Under the pieces are notes generated by a model that saw only the letters and a list, made by a program, of their open reading frames with translations, was not told where the DNA came from and ran no database searches. This document shows, in pieces, positions 1-11,384 of a DNA stretch of 64,000 nt; within the stretch, counting starts at the first letter, position 1; every line of letters starts with the position of its first letter. The DNA is taken from assembly GCA_022828595.1 (NCBI GenBank), contig JAKGHH010000003.1, positions 51,883,759-51,947,758 on the forward strand, in the 5' to 3' direction. A program made the position numbers and the translations under genes. This DNA comes from Nelumbo lutea. Lineage: Eukaryota; Streptophyta; Magnoliopsida; Proteales; Nelumbonaceae.

Positions 1-202
1 GGAAGTTTGGTTTCTATCAGAGAGAGTGCATTCCCGATCATTACCATTGTCCGACAAAGGGGCTAATCCTGTCACTATGATCACTCACTCAAATGAATTT
101 TCAGGCTGCCCCAACATGTCTAGGTTTTGACTCCCACTAAGGATCTCACTGATTGACACATCAAAGACAGCCCGATCCGACACCTAGTAATGTGTCATAA
201 TC
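1..202 (-). repeat. partial 3' LTR of copia-A
   Basis: This stretch matches 7207-7409 inside the complete LTR, with scattered substitutions, and a related solo LTR near 55.8 kb. At 199-202 (AATC) the LTR match stops and the RNase H coding region begins directly. The LTR terminus, polypurine tract and 3' coding end present at 7407-7813 are missing here. Confidence 0.85.
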
Positions 203-860
203 CGGTACAAGCCAGAGTCCCATGCTTTCCATGTGTTTCTCAAACACCTTCTGTGTCAGTGGCTTAGTCAATGGGTCTGCCACATTGTCCGCTGATGCTA
301 CCTTTTGAATTAGGACGTCCCCTCTACCAACAATCTCCCGCAGTACATGGTATTTCCTCTCGATGTGCTTTGACTTTTAGTGAGCCCGAGGCTCTTCAGC
401 CTGGGCGATCGCTCCATTGTTGTCACACGACAATGGGATGGGTGATGTGCTAGACGGAATCACTCCCAATTCGTGTATGAATTTCTTCATCCACACGGCT
501 TCTTTGGTAGCTTCACTTGCGGCAATGTACTCGGCCTCAGTTGTGGAGTCTACAGTGGACCCCTGTTTGCTGCTTCTCTAGCAAACAACACACGATCCTA
601 TCGTGAAAATATACCCAGATGTAGACTTTCTATCATCTGGATCCGACTGAAAATCAGCATCGGTATACCCTAGAACTTGTATGAAACCACCGTCGAATAC
701 CAGACAAAACTCTTTTGTCCTTCGAAGGTATTTAAGTATGTTCTTCACAACAATCCAATGCTCTTGGCTTGGGTTGGCCTGGAATCTGCTTACCACACTC
801 ACCGCCTAAGCTATGTCCAGGCGAGTGCACAGCATGGCATACATGATGCTCCCTACGGCT
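199..860 (-). pseudogene. copia-A RNase H domain (broken)
   Basis: The minus strand encodes the copia RNase H region: the part at 578-802 contains YTDADFQSDPDDRKSTSGY, the typical YxDAD(W/F) start with the first catalytic Asp, preceded by HWxxVKxILKYLRRT linking it to RT. Downstream of this the reading frame is interrupted. The same coding sequence, in another truncated copy, lies at 7813-8023. Confidence 0.85.
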
Positions 861-1792
861 GAGGCATAGGGAATGTCTCTCATGCCCTCAATCTCCTCAA
901 AAGTCTTAGGAGACATTTTCTTGGAGAGAGTGACTCCATGTTTGAAAAGAACATTTCCTTTCTTGGAGTTTTCTATGTTATACCTTTTGACAATTTTGTC
1001 AATGTAAGCAACCTGGGATAATCCAATTATCCGCTTTGATCTATCTCTATAGAGTCAAAGACCTAGTATGTAAGAAGCTTCTCCAAGATCTTTCATGGAG
1101 AACTGTTGTGATAGCCATACCTTGACCAAAGTCAACATTCCTACATCATTCCCAATGAGTAGGATATCGTCCATGTACAATACCAAAAAGGTTATCTTAT
1201 CCCCACTAGACTTCCTGTAAACACAGGGTTCATTCGGATTCTGCTCAAAGTCAAACGTTTTGACGACAGAATCAAAACGAATGTTCCAACTCCTAGAAGC
1301 CTACTTAAGTCCATATATGGATCTATTGAGTTTACATACCATGTGTTCCTGACCAGCAGCAATGTAGCCTTGCGGCAGCTACATGTAGATATCTTCACTA
1401 AGATCTCCATTCAGGAATGCGGTTTTGACATCCATTTGCCAAATCTCGTAATTATGGTATGCTGCTACAACTATCAGGATCCTAATGGATTTAAGCATGG
1501 CCACGGGCGAAAAAGTTTCCTCATAATCGATGCCTTCTTTCTGAGTATACCCTTTCGCCCCCAAGCGAGCTTTATAGGTCTCAATCCTACCATCGGGGCC
1601 CTTTTTCCTCTTGTAAATCCATTTGCAACCAATTGCTTTTACCCCGGAGGGCAGATCTACTAGAGTCCAGACTCCATTGGTCTCCATCAAGTCCATCTCA
1701 GCTCTCATGGCCTCCACCCACTTCTGGGAATCTATGTCTAACATAGCTTCCGCATAAGTCACGGGATCCTCTTCACTAGTCAAGGCTTCCAC
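860..1792 (-). pseudogene. copia-A reverse transcriptase (broken)
   Basis: The best preserved part is 1379-1792, with KWIYKRKKGPDGRIETYKAR, then YxETFSPVA and QMDVKTAFLNGDL, which are the Pfam RVT_2 fingers and the first catalytic Asp motif. The active-site YMDDILLIGND is encoded on the minus strand around 1150-1180 (YMDD at 1166-1177) after a frame change. It would copy the element RNA in cytoplasmic particles. Frameshifts show the copy is inactive. Confidence 0.88.
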
Positions 1793-1804
1793 CAGGTAGC
1801 TATC

Positions 1805-2731
1805 CTAGTCATAACCATATCGAATTGGCAGTCTGGATACCCGGGTGGACCTTAGAGGTTGGTCACTACCTGGAACTTGTGGGACATCTCCCACTGCTCC
1901 TGAGCTCTCCTCATCAAAAACTATTTCCTGATGGTGAGTGTCCAGGATGTATTCGGATTCTAAGAATTGGGCGTTTCGACTATAGAACACTTTCTGCTCA
2001 CTTGGGTCATAGAATAAATAACCCACTGAATCCTTTGGGTAGCCTATAAATAGGCAACGACTGGTTTTGGATTCCAACTTGTCCGCACTTGTTCTTTTAA
2101 CATGTGCAGGATAACTCCAAATCTTCAAGTGTCTTACACTTGGCTTCCTTCCGATCCATAGTTCATATGGAGTTTTCAGAACTGATTTGGTTGGAACCTG
2201 ATTCAGCACGTAGATAGCAGTCTCTAATGCATATCCCCAAAAGGATGTGGGTAATTCTGAGCGTACGAGAAGTGACCGGACCATGTCCAACAAGGTCCTA
2301 TTCCTCCTCTCTGAAATACCGTTGAGTTGAGGTGTAGCAGGAGGAGCTAGTTGTGACACTATCCCATTGTCCTTTAAGTATTCCCTAAATTCCTCAGAGA
2401 GATACTCGCCACCTCGAACCGATCGAAGGGCCTTAACTTCTCTCCCTAATTGTTTCTCAACTTCTTGTCTAAACTCTTTGAACTTTTCAAAGGATTCAGA
2501 CTTGTGTCTCATTAGGTACACGTAACCATATCGTGAAAAATCATCTGTAAAGGTGATGAAATACACGTGTTGATTCCGTGTCCTAACACTTAGGGGACCA
2601 CATACATCAGTATGTATTAGGTCAAGTGTGCCTCCAGATCTTTCAGGCTTACCGTCAAATGGCCGCTTAGTCATCTTACCTTGAAGGCAAGGCTCACAAG
2701 TGGGAAGATTTTCTACAGTTAGAAAATCCAA
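1805..2731 (-). pseudogene. copia-A integrase, nearly intact ORF
   Basis: A 308-codon open frame covers the GAG-pre-integrase end ([14 protein letters not shown]), the integrase core and its C-terminal extension. The DDE triad is visible: Asp in HTDVCGPL, Asp in [13 protein letters not shown], and Glu in [10 protein letters not shown]. The usual G in the core GxEY is in [10 protein letters not shown]. It ends just before the RT frame, separated by a stop, so the polyprotein is broken although this domain itself could be translated. Confidence 0.9.
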
Positions 2732-2739
2732 AGGACCAT

Positions 2740-3235
2740 CCTTTACCAGTCTTGTGATTCGGTCAACACCGATATGGCCAAGTCGGTAATGCCAGAGGCA
2801 CGTGGGATTTACTGTATCATGATTCCTTTTCTTGGGTTTTTAGACCGACGTAGTTTCGGTTAGGTTAGTTTCCAGAGAAGGATGTAGAACATAGAGACCG
2901 TTCTCCAGTTCCCCACATGCGATGAATTTGTTATTCCGTTTAACAGTAATCATATTACTAAAATAAATAGCATATCCATCAGCACACAGTTTAGAAACAG
3001 AAATTAAATTTCTTCTCAAGTTTTGTACATAAAGACAATCTTTAAGTACAAGGACTCCTTTTTCTAAAAACTAATTCTACGGTTCTTATTGCCACAGCTG
3101 CAACACTTGTAGTCATTCCCAAAAATAGTGTCACTTCGCCATCACTCAATCTTCTACTAACTTTGAACCCCTATAGTGAGTTACACGCATGAGTTGAAGC
3201 CCCGGAGTCAACACACCAGGACACAAAAGTAACTA
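2740..3235 (-). pseudogene. copia-A protease region (broken)
   Basis: The minus strand encodes WCVDSGASTHAC, the aspartic protease active site of copia elements, with DSGA at 3198-3209. It lies between the gag zinc knuckle and the integrase, as expected. No long open frame survives through the rest of the domain. Confidence 0.8.
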
Positions 3236-3289
3236 ACATATTAGTTTCTATGACACAAGTTTCGATGTTACCTTTCTTAGATTCCAGGT

Positions 3290-4024
3290 AGGAAGGACAG
3301 CTCCTCTTCCAGTGGCCGGTCTATTTGCAGAAGTGACAGACATCAGATACCTGGTTCTTCTTCTGCTTCTTGGGTTTGGCAACTTTCTTCTGGGGCTTCT
3401 TTGCCTTTCTCTTTTTCTTGCCCGATTTGTTAGCTTCAGCAAGCATAACCACAGGCTCATCCTTCTTGAGTAGATCCTCGGCCCTCTGCAACATATTTCT
3501 GAGTTCCTGGATGCTGACATTCAGCTTATTCATATTGTAGTTCATTGTGAACGCATTGAAGGAAGAGGGCAAAGAATTCAGGATAGCATCCACTTGCGTG
3601 CCAAGATCTAGCCCGGATCCAAGAGCTTCGAGTTAGTTAATGTATCCCATCATCCGAAGACAATGGCCATGAACAATTTCAGGACCTTCTGTCGAGTAGA
3701 ACGGTTCTGCTCTTCATATATTGTTCTTAGACTGTCCAATATGTCCTTGGCTAGTTCGATCTGATCGAACTGCCTCTGTATTGAGTTGTCTAATGAGGTA
3801 ATGACAAAGCAGTGGGCTAGGGAGTTCTTATCCTCCCAATCTTGGTAGTCCCTCCTACGGGCCTCAGAAGCCCTATTACCCGGACATTCCGGGGCAGGAT
3901 TTTTCACCACCTTGTCTAACTTTTCAGAAGTTAGGGCCAGCATAAGATTTTTGTACCAGTCAGCATAGTTTGGGCCCTTAATCTTGTTATCGTCTAGAAG
4001 CTTTGCAAATTGACCGTTTTCCAT
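3290..4024 (-). pseudogene. copia-A gag (broken)
   Basis: Two adjacent frames (4024-3650 and 3593-3321) make up a copia Gag of the UBN2/Retrotran_gag_2 type: MENGQFAKLL start, ANY-like GPNYADWYKNLMLAL, then the lysine-rich linker KKKRKAKKPQKK. The CCHC zinc knuckle CHFC-x4-H-x4-C follows, but contains an in-frame TAG at 3321-3323. A second disruption lies at 3594-3650. The start at 4024 is chosen because the homology begins there. Confidence 0.85.
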
Positions 4025-5800
4025 TTTCTGATAAAACAGCAAAGACGTTAGTCCACAACCTTAGTTTGATTCACGTTACCTACATAGATATGGTATTTAA
4101 TCTATGTTCCATTCTCATTTGTTCATCTATGAGATTTCCCTCCTTTCTCAGTGACGGAGACGACGAAATGTCTCTGGAAATGTGGGAAATCACATAGGGT
4201 GCGTGAAGCCAACTGTTTCAGTTGCAAAACCCCACCACCTTTCTGTGACGGATCATATCCACTCATCAAATGAGTATCCCTTTGGCCTCTGTCAGACAAG
4301 GTTCAGAGCCGTTTTCAAGTAAACCTTTCTGCCCAGTGAGTGCACACCCATCATATTCAGGTTACGCCAAGGTACCATGAGAGAGTTCCCATTTTCTGGT
4401 GAAGCCCCTCCCACATCGGTCTATGATGCCCCTATAATCTTATGAAACACTCTAACAGATTCAACAGCAAATGGATAGCCCAATTTTATGGTGCGTTTCC
4501 TCATTACTAATGGACCCATCATTGTGCTAATGACGGAAGGCCTTTAGAGAGTCCATCATATGGATCTCCCTATCACATGCATTCATATTTGCTGGAGGGA
4601 ACAAAATTACGCCCTAGTTCTAATTTAGGTCAAACCAAAGTGGCTCCCACTGACTTTCATAAAGTCAGATTTCCGGTGGGCCTCAATCGGCTAGGGGTTC
4701 TGTACGCATCCCTTTTCAAGGTTGTGGGGCCTACCAAGTAGAGAGGGAGTCATCCAATGACCTTAAGGGACACCATGGCAATGATGTGCATTCAGCCATG
4801 GTGTGCGCAAGAGCCATTAACGAGTCAACATGGGCCAAGTGCTTATGGCCCATGGTCGCAGCACATCAAACATCCAAACATCACATGTAAAGGAGGAATT
4901 TATCCAAGCAATTAACTGTTGTAAAGCCCATCGAATAGCCCATTTAAAAACCTAAAGCATTAACAATCAATGTCCACTAGGTGTATGGGCTGAATTGCAG
5001 TTAGCAGTTCGGCCCATACAGCTTTTCTCACAATAATGGGCTTTTGCAGTTTTAACCCTTTAAAACTGGGCTTTACAGGTGGGCTGAATTAATCCATGTA
5101 ATTGAACATCAGATTTCAAACAACAAGTGTGATAAATATGGACTGAAAAACAGCCCCTTTCGAACCCCAGATTTGGTCCAAACATTTTTGGTTCAATCTA
5201 GTCCGAAATGGTCCAAAACTGATTTTCATTTCAAGAATTAATTCATGAAAGATCTGAAATTAATAATCTTGATTTTAAACAAACACAAATCAACTATGGA
5301 TTGTTCGCACCACCTACAAAATAGAGGTTAATCATTAATGTTACAGTTTCATAAACTGTAAATCGCAGGAAGCGATTTCTCCATCTGCAAATCTCCAGCG
5401 CCGCCATCTTCTTCCTTCTTCTTTAATCAAGAAAATAAATAACAGAAATCCTATTTTTATTAATTAATTACATTCTTGATCAAATCCTATACATTCAGTC
5501 TAGAAAAAAAAAATTATTTACAGACCGAATTGAATAAAAAAAAAAAGGTGCATAGACCATCTGCACCAAAACTGCACTGCGATCTCCAGGTTCTAACATT
5601 CCATTAAATAAAAAATAAATAAAGAACATTTCTAAATAAATTTTGGATTTAACAAAAATTAATTGCAGATCAATCGCCCTTAACAAGAAACCATTTCTTG
5701 AAAAAAAGAAAGCAATCTGTGTAGATCTTGGCAGAACATCTTTTGTCCATCTGTGCAGGGTCATATCTGATTTTCTTTTGGTTCAAGATTTGAACCTATG
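4025..5800 (-). other. copia-A untranslated leader
   Basis: About 1.8 kb separates the primer-binding site from the gag start. No protein family is recognisable on either strand. It becomes AT-rich toward the LTR. A short perfect-looking inverted repeat (4982-4994 with 5008-5020) could form a hairpin. It is treated as the element's 5' leader because it is flanked by gag and the primer site. Confidence 0.6.
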
Positions 5801-5812
5801 GATTTGATACCA
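5801..5812 (-). promoter_or_regulatory. copia-A primer-binding site
   Basis: On the minus strand the sequence TGGTATCAAATC follows the LTR end directly. Its first eight bases match the 3' end complement of initiator tRNA-Met (TGGTATCAGAGC), the usual primer for plant copia elements. Confidence 0.8.
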
Positions 5813-5813
5813 C

Positions 5814-7127
5814 TGAAAGAATGGTAGGATCCATCTAATGGATGCCATGAAGGGTGCGGAATGGGTGGGCGAATTTCAAAAATTTCCTACATTCTTCCAA
5901 CTGGGAATCATATTCCCTAAATTTAGAATATAATATTCAAGAATTCTACTTGAACCAAAATCAAACCAAATCTGAACCAAAAGGAAACAAGAAGGATTAT
6001 ACCTGATCCAAAGAAACAATATCTCCCAAAGTTGGTGTTCATGCCTAAAGAAGAAACCAAGATTCACTCCTACTGAAGATGACACAGTTGTGGATGGAAC
6101 GGAACCAGTAGGGTGCGTCCTACACACTAGATTATTCGCAAGAATCCTCTGGAACCCATGAACACTGAACCTTTTTGGTCTTTCTTGCAAGACTGTTGTC
6201 AAGAACTGGTTTCTTGACTTCCTAATGCTGAAAAGATCCAATCTTGCAACAGGGAATGGCGGTTACTAGAGGAGGAGAAATCCAGGGATGAAGAGGGCTG
6301 AACTGTGTCTCTTCTCTCTGTATTCTGTGAGAGATCAAATCTCAATTCGCATGAGGTATCTCTTGCATACAAACCCTAGTTCGAAATCTGGTATTTCTGA
6401 TAGGGTTTTCTCCTCTTTCTTCTTGATTAAGAAACCTCCTAATTTTTGGGAATTATCCCAATCCAAATCAGTATTTGGATAGGGGATAATCTTAATCCTA
6501 TCTGCAGATTAAGTTAGCTGACTCCTGATCTTATCAGGAGGTTATCAGATTCAAATCTAATTTGAATTTGGTCTCTTAGAGTGGATAAGGTTAAAGACCC
6601 AATCCTCTTACTAACATTAATCTCAGATTCGCCCCATGAATAGGTGATCATATCAACCCAGTTCGAAATGGGCTTTTGGCCCATAAAGGGTTCAGTGTTT
6701 AACTAGTTTCCAATCTCCTGACCAATTGGACTTCTTTGTATGGCGTGGGACCCAAGCATTGACCTACACACCAGCCACATGGGTTCAGCCCTGCCTTTAT
6801 TACAAGGCTCAGCCGAATTCACTGAAAGACTCAGTGACCCCCTTGAGCCCATCACATGGACCCTATGGGCCCATCACTTACATTAAGTGGTCCCTGGACC
6901 AAGCCATCTTATAAAAACCCAGGGACTGTGGGCAGGTGCAAGATTAACCCATCAGGTATTATCCTAAATGGTCTTACACTTAACCTCTCAGCCCTTAATG
7001 ATCAAGCACTGCCTGACAAGAAAAGACCTCTCCCTCGGCTGCAAGGAACAGTGCCACATTCTCTACTCACATGGATCCCGGGAATTAAAACCTTTTGCAA
7101 ATCTTTTGAAACCGTACATATACATAC

Positions 7128-7160
<33 letters not shown>

Positions 7161-7790
7161 TATATTAATTTTGCAAAACAATATTCCAACGATTGAAATC
7201 AATTATCGGCAGTTTGGTTTCCATCAGAGAGAGTGCATTCCCGATCATTACCATTGTCTGACAAAGGGGCTGATCCTGTCACTATGATCATTCACTCAGA
7301 TGAATTTTTAGACTACCCCAACATGCCCAGGTTTTGACCCCCACTAAGGGTCTCACTGATTGACACATCAAAGACAGTCCGATCCGACACCTAGTGATGT
7401 GTCATAATCGAGTCTAGGGGTCAGTGTAACTTTCTAGTTTTGCCCATCTGTCTCCAAGGTCTAGGGCAAGCTGGAAATCTGGTCCGGTTCAAGGGTTCAA
7501 GCAATCCCATACTGCATGTGCCTTGGGTGTTACCCTGATGACCGAAACAAGCCATCCCAACACTTAGTGGCACATCAGTATCAACCTTGGCAGGATAAAT
7601 CTCCCCAGACTTATCCAAATGGCTGTGAACATTTAAAACTAACACAAGTTTCTATAAGTGTCCAGTTTTAGGGTTTTACACAGAATTATACCAAATAACA
7701 TGAATCAAACATGAACTTTATTTATTTACACTAAATGTCAAAAGTACATCAAAATGGATTGAAGCTAAGGGCATACAAAACTGTCTAACA
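5814..7790 (-). repeat. complete copia-A LTR (1977 bp)
   Basis: The repeat begins TG at 5814 and ends CA at 7790 (minus strand TGTTAGACAG start). The left end is fixed by the adjacent primer site, the right end by comparison with the solo LTR at 55082-56357. Inside is a TA/TACA microsatellite at about 7117-7166. On its far side it is fused to another copia 3' end, so it serves as an LTR for two internal regions. Confidence 0.85.
7117..7166. repeat. TA-rich microsatellite in copia-A LTR
   Basis: About 50 bases of alternating AT with short TACA interruptions. A matching AT run is at the same place in the solo LTR near 55.7 kb, so it belongs to the LTR family. Confidence 0.9.
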
Positions 7791-8023
7791 GCTCTTACTT
7801 GCACTTAGGTCCAATCCGGTACAAGCCGGAGTCCCATGCTTTCCACGTGTTTCTCAAACACCTTCTGTGTCAGTGGCTTAGTCAATGGGTCTGCCACATT
7901 GTCCGCTGATGCTACCTTCTAAATTAGAACGTCCCCTCTACCAACGATCTCCCGCAGTACATGGTATTTCCTCTCAATGTGCTTTGACTTTGAGTGAGCC
8001 CGAGGCTCTTCAGCCTGGGCGAT
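7791..8023 (-). pseudogene. second copia 3' end fused to the LTR
   Basis: From 7813 the sequence closely matches 199-405, the RNase H coding end of copia-A, but here it joins the LTR at 7790 with its original spacer and purine-rich stretch (minus strand AAGTAAGAG). It therefore represents the intact pol-end-to-3'-LTR junction of another copy. It stops abruptly at about 8018-8023. Confidence 0.85.
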
Positions 8024-8105
8024 GTACGCCGAAGTGTGTGGACATTGTAGGGTATATACCTGACTTGTCTGTGCATGGGCTACTCAAATGTCGGTTGTCC
8101 CTTAG
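8019..8105 (+). repeat. gypsy-derived scrap
   Basis: About 85 bases match 14378-14462 in gypsy-1 (between the antisense gene and integrase) with only a few differences. The join to the copia fragment has a short overlap (GATG). Confidence 0.8.
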
Positions 8106-10205
8106 ACTGTCTGTGCATGGGCTACACTGGAAGTGAAAATGAACCATCATCTTCCTGGACTTTTCTGTGTGATTTCACTCAAGCCTATTGAAATGGATTT
8201 AATATAATCCATGTTGGTCCACTTCCATTGAAATCCTCTTTCACGTGCATGAAGTTCTAAATGGCCAAATGAAGGATAATAAATAGAGGATGTGATCTTT
8301 GAAATAGTAGAAATGGCAGAGCAAGACTGCTATAGACTATTGTAGCCAAACTCAAATAATTGGGATAAAGCTTAGTTGTGTAATGCTTTATAGATCACCA
8401 TTATAAAATTAACCGCAAGTACCTTCAAATAAAATGGCAATCCTGCTTTCTGCACAACTGTCACCAAAAACAGGTCTTAACCAATAGGCACCAGCTAGAC
8501 ATAGTTTCCCCCATTCATTAAAAGTGTAATGACAAATGATGAAGATTCTCCTCCTAAATTTTCGTTTCTATGTAACATGTATATGATTTGTTGTGCCATT
8601 TTTAATTAATTAAAGGAGATTGACATGATGTCTTGTGAGCTTGGATTGATCATGCATACCTACATATTGGCTTAAGTAAAGTTCCACACAAACCTACTAT
8701 ATTTGTTTCACAAGGAGTGATGATGTAGCTAATCTGAACCATTAACAAATTGGAGAATCCTTGGTTTATCCACCAATTCAATATCCCAGTAAACCACCCT
8801 TGTGTAGGCCTCTAGATTACCTTTCTTTCTATTTGCTAGAGAGGTCAAGTCAAGAGCTTCCCTGTGAGTTGCCATGTTTTTCTGTCTAGAGGGATAATGT
8901 GGATAATTTAAATTGCTCTAAGATCCTCTAGATTGGCTACCTGTTCAACCTTCCATCCACATCATTCATATATGCCCCCTTGGACTACTGTTTTCCAAAG
9001 CCATTGGAAATTTCAAACGTGACCAAGATCTTGTGAATCATGTATAGTTTGGGAAAAATATGGTAATTCTATTGGTAGGATGAGTTTTCTTTTCTATTTT
9101 AAGAATAAGTTGTAAGGGTAGAACCACCTATGGATTCAAATCTATATTGGAATTGAATTGAGTCTTGCCTTCAAAATGCTTAAATTCAATTTTTGCATTT
9201 ATAACTCTTGGTCCAAATTTTATCATGGTGTTATGGTTTCTTTACAGCATACAAATCCATGTTTCTTTATCCTTGGATCCTTATACAGCCCATCAATGCT
9301 TTTTGTCTCATCCATCCACACCCTTCAATGGCTTACTTTAATTAAAACAAAATATTTAATTAAGTCTAATAAAAAACTCCACTAGCAAAAGGCAAATGGT
9401 TAAACCATAAAACAAAAGAAAAAAAATTATTCCCAAACAACAAATGGACCAATCAACGTTAGTAATCAATATGACAAAACAATAAACAAAGCTGGCAAAA
9501 TCTATTAAATCAGAAGCTCTCCATCTAATCAGAAACCCCACCAGAAGAAGACAGGTGGTTAAACCATAAAATAGAAGAAAAAATGACTTCCAATCGCTAA
9601 TTGAACTAATCAGGGTTATTTAACTACAAGGCCACCCAAACCATTTTGGAAACGCTACAAAGCCTCCCAACTCAAGTACGATAATTAACTACAAAATGCA
9701 AGGAATACAGAGAAAATATTCTATAGATCTGATAATAACTACAAAATGTAGGGGAAATGTTGAATAGATCAAAAAATATATATACATCTATAAGTGTTAC
9801 TACAAGATACGGGAAAAAAATTCCATATCTGTAAAAACTACAGATTATATTGAGAAAATGAAAACAAAAGAAACAAAAAAAAAAAAAATGAAGTCCTTAC
9901 TTTCAGGCGGTCCAAGAATGTCCTTAAAAATGGGTACGTTGAAGGGGGATCGGAAAATGATAAGGATGAACAAACTTTGAAGAAGAGAAAAACTAAAGAA
10001 AAAAAAAAAAAATGTATATCAGCATCTATTTGATAGGTCAGATGAAAAAATGAATAAGAAACCTCACCTCACCAGTAATAGAACGAGTTGAAACAAGAGG
10101 TTTGTTGTCTCTCAAATCTCCGTTGTCTAGATTTCAAGTCTTTGGCACAAAAACTTAGATCTCGGAAACTCCAACCATGAGTTCTCACGTGGTAGGAGCA
10201 AGTAT
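8106..10205. other. AT-rich stretch, no gene recognised
   Basis: No convincing coding region, RNA gene or element end was seen. At 9366-9462 and 9531-9622 a block of about 90 bases is duplicated (both contain GGTTAAACCATAAAA followed by an A-rich run). Short A-tracts lie near 9875 and 10005. Confidence 0.6.
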
Positions 10206-10900
10206 TGATGTTACGCGATCTGGCTGCTCCCTGCTGGAGGTGATCTAGCTTCCAAGCGGACGGCAAACTAAATTGGCAAGAATGTCAGAGAATCTGGGGT
10301 GACTAGACCGGTGAGGTCGCTCCAATGCTTAAGTCAGTAAACTGGTAGAGAGCTGAAATACCTTAAGGATGTAGGAGAGCTAGAGAGCAGAGAAATCACG
10401 CGTACCTTGAACCACCAGGGGATGGAGCCTTTATATACTTGAGTCCTTGCGGGTTTTGCAGATCGGTTCCGGGATCTTCGTCACGATAGGATCCGTTTCC
10501 GCGTTCGTTGAGGGATAACTCTACCAACTGATAGGGTCCATCAATTCCGCCCGAATCGGGCGGGGAGATAATGCTAGTTGTTACACGGCATGATCCCTTG
10601 AGGTCCGAGATCCGTTGGAGGGGTTTTCGGGATCACCACGTAGTGGCATGTCGGTATCCCCAAACTGATGTCTTTAAGTCCCGAACTGGATTGAGTGCTA
10701 AAGTGCTTTGGCATCGAGGTGTTCTTGTTGCGTTCTGGTACCGAGGCGATCTCATCCCAAGGTCACTTTAGCCCGAGGTAATTGGGTACCCGAGCTCGAT
10801 CTGCTACGGATTGGTCATGTTAGGCTGAGCTGTCATCTATTAGTCAAGTCATGTCCACGTGTCCCCCTATTACGAGGTTGGGCTAAATCACCCTTCATCA
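10206..10900 (-). repeat. gypsy-1 3' LTR (695 bp)
   Basis: It starts TGATG and ends CATCA, matching 20311-21005 throughout. A minus-strand TATATAAA box lies at 10430-10437. The right end is fixed by where similarity between the two copies stops and by the adjoining polypurine tract. Confidence 0.92.
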
Positions 10901-10920
10901 ACTACCCCCCACTCCCCAAG
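10901..10920 (-). promoter_or_regulatory. gypsy-1 polypurine tract
   Basis: On the minus strand GGGGAGTGGGGGGTAGT lies directly before the 3' LTR, the expected plus-strand primer site for second-strand synthesis. Confidence 0.75.
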
Positions 10921-11209
10921 CCAGGGGTCCCGACCCGGTGTGGGGAGTTCATTACGAGTCCAGGTGGATTTGGCACGAGGTCTAGGCGGTCCGTCGAGCG
11001 GATCAGTTGGTCGGACCTGTTCGAACTTTCGGTTCAACCAGCAATAGCCCAGGTCGCGTCAGGAGTACGCGTGGACGTCACACTGTTTATAGACTCTACG
11101 AATGTCAAAAACGCGCTCAACCGATTTCGTCCTCAGGCGTCGTGCAACCGATTTTCATGAGAACCGTTGGATCAAGCAGATCTCAATTGTTGATCGCCTC
11201 GCGGTGAAC

Positions 11210-11217
11210 TATAAATA
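11210..11217 (+). promoter_or_regulatory. TATA box of the antisense gene in gypsy-1
   Basis: TATAAATA on the plus strand, 175 bases before the ATG at 11385. An identical octamer lies 188 bases before the homologous ATG in gypsy-2 (40286-40293). Conservation of sequence and distance in two diverged elements supports an internal promoter firing against pol. Confidence 0.7.
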
Positions 11218-11384
11218 GGGGGTCGAGGGACCCCTCTTCTTCGCCAAAAATTTTGTGATTGAGCTCTCCCGAGGTCGCGTCAAAGTCTTTCAGCTCTCTC
11301 TTTCTTTTGTATTCCGAGGTCGTTCTTCTTTTGGTGAGTTTGTTTTTTCTTAGTTTGTTCTCCTTTGTTATTCTTGTTTTAATC

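Larger units (their letters stand above)
1..7790 (-). mobile_element. copia-A: Ty1/copia retrotransposon, truncated by window edge
   Basis: Reading the minus strand, the order is 5' LTR (5814-7790), primer-binding site, long leader, gag, protease, integrase, RT, RNase H, then a partial 3' LTR at 1-202. Integrase before RT is the Ty1/copia order. The coding region has stops and frameshifts, so this copy is dead. The 3' LTR is only partly present: it starts outside the window and has lost 407 bp at its junction with the coding region. The LTR is unusually long for copia at about 2 kb. Lineage within copia is not resolved. Confidence 0.9.

Noticed and set aside
10069..10266. Minus-strand frame spanning the left end of gypsy-1
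   Set aside because: It crosses the LTR boundary and has no family resemblance.
11259..11384. Upstream ATG with a hydrophobic 42-residue extension of the gypsy-1 antisense gene
   Set aside because: It lies about 20 bases past the expected transcript start, and gypsy-2 has no comparable extension; the conserved start is the ATG at 11385.
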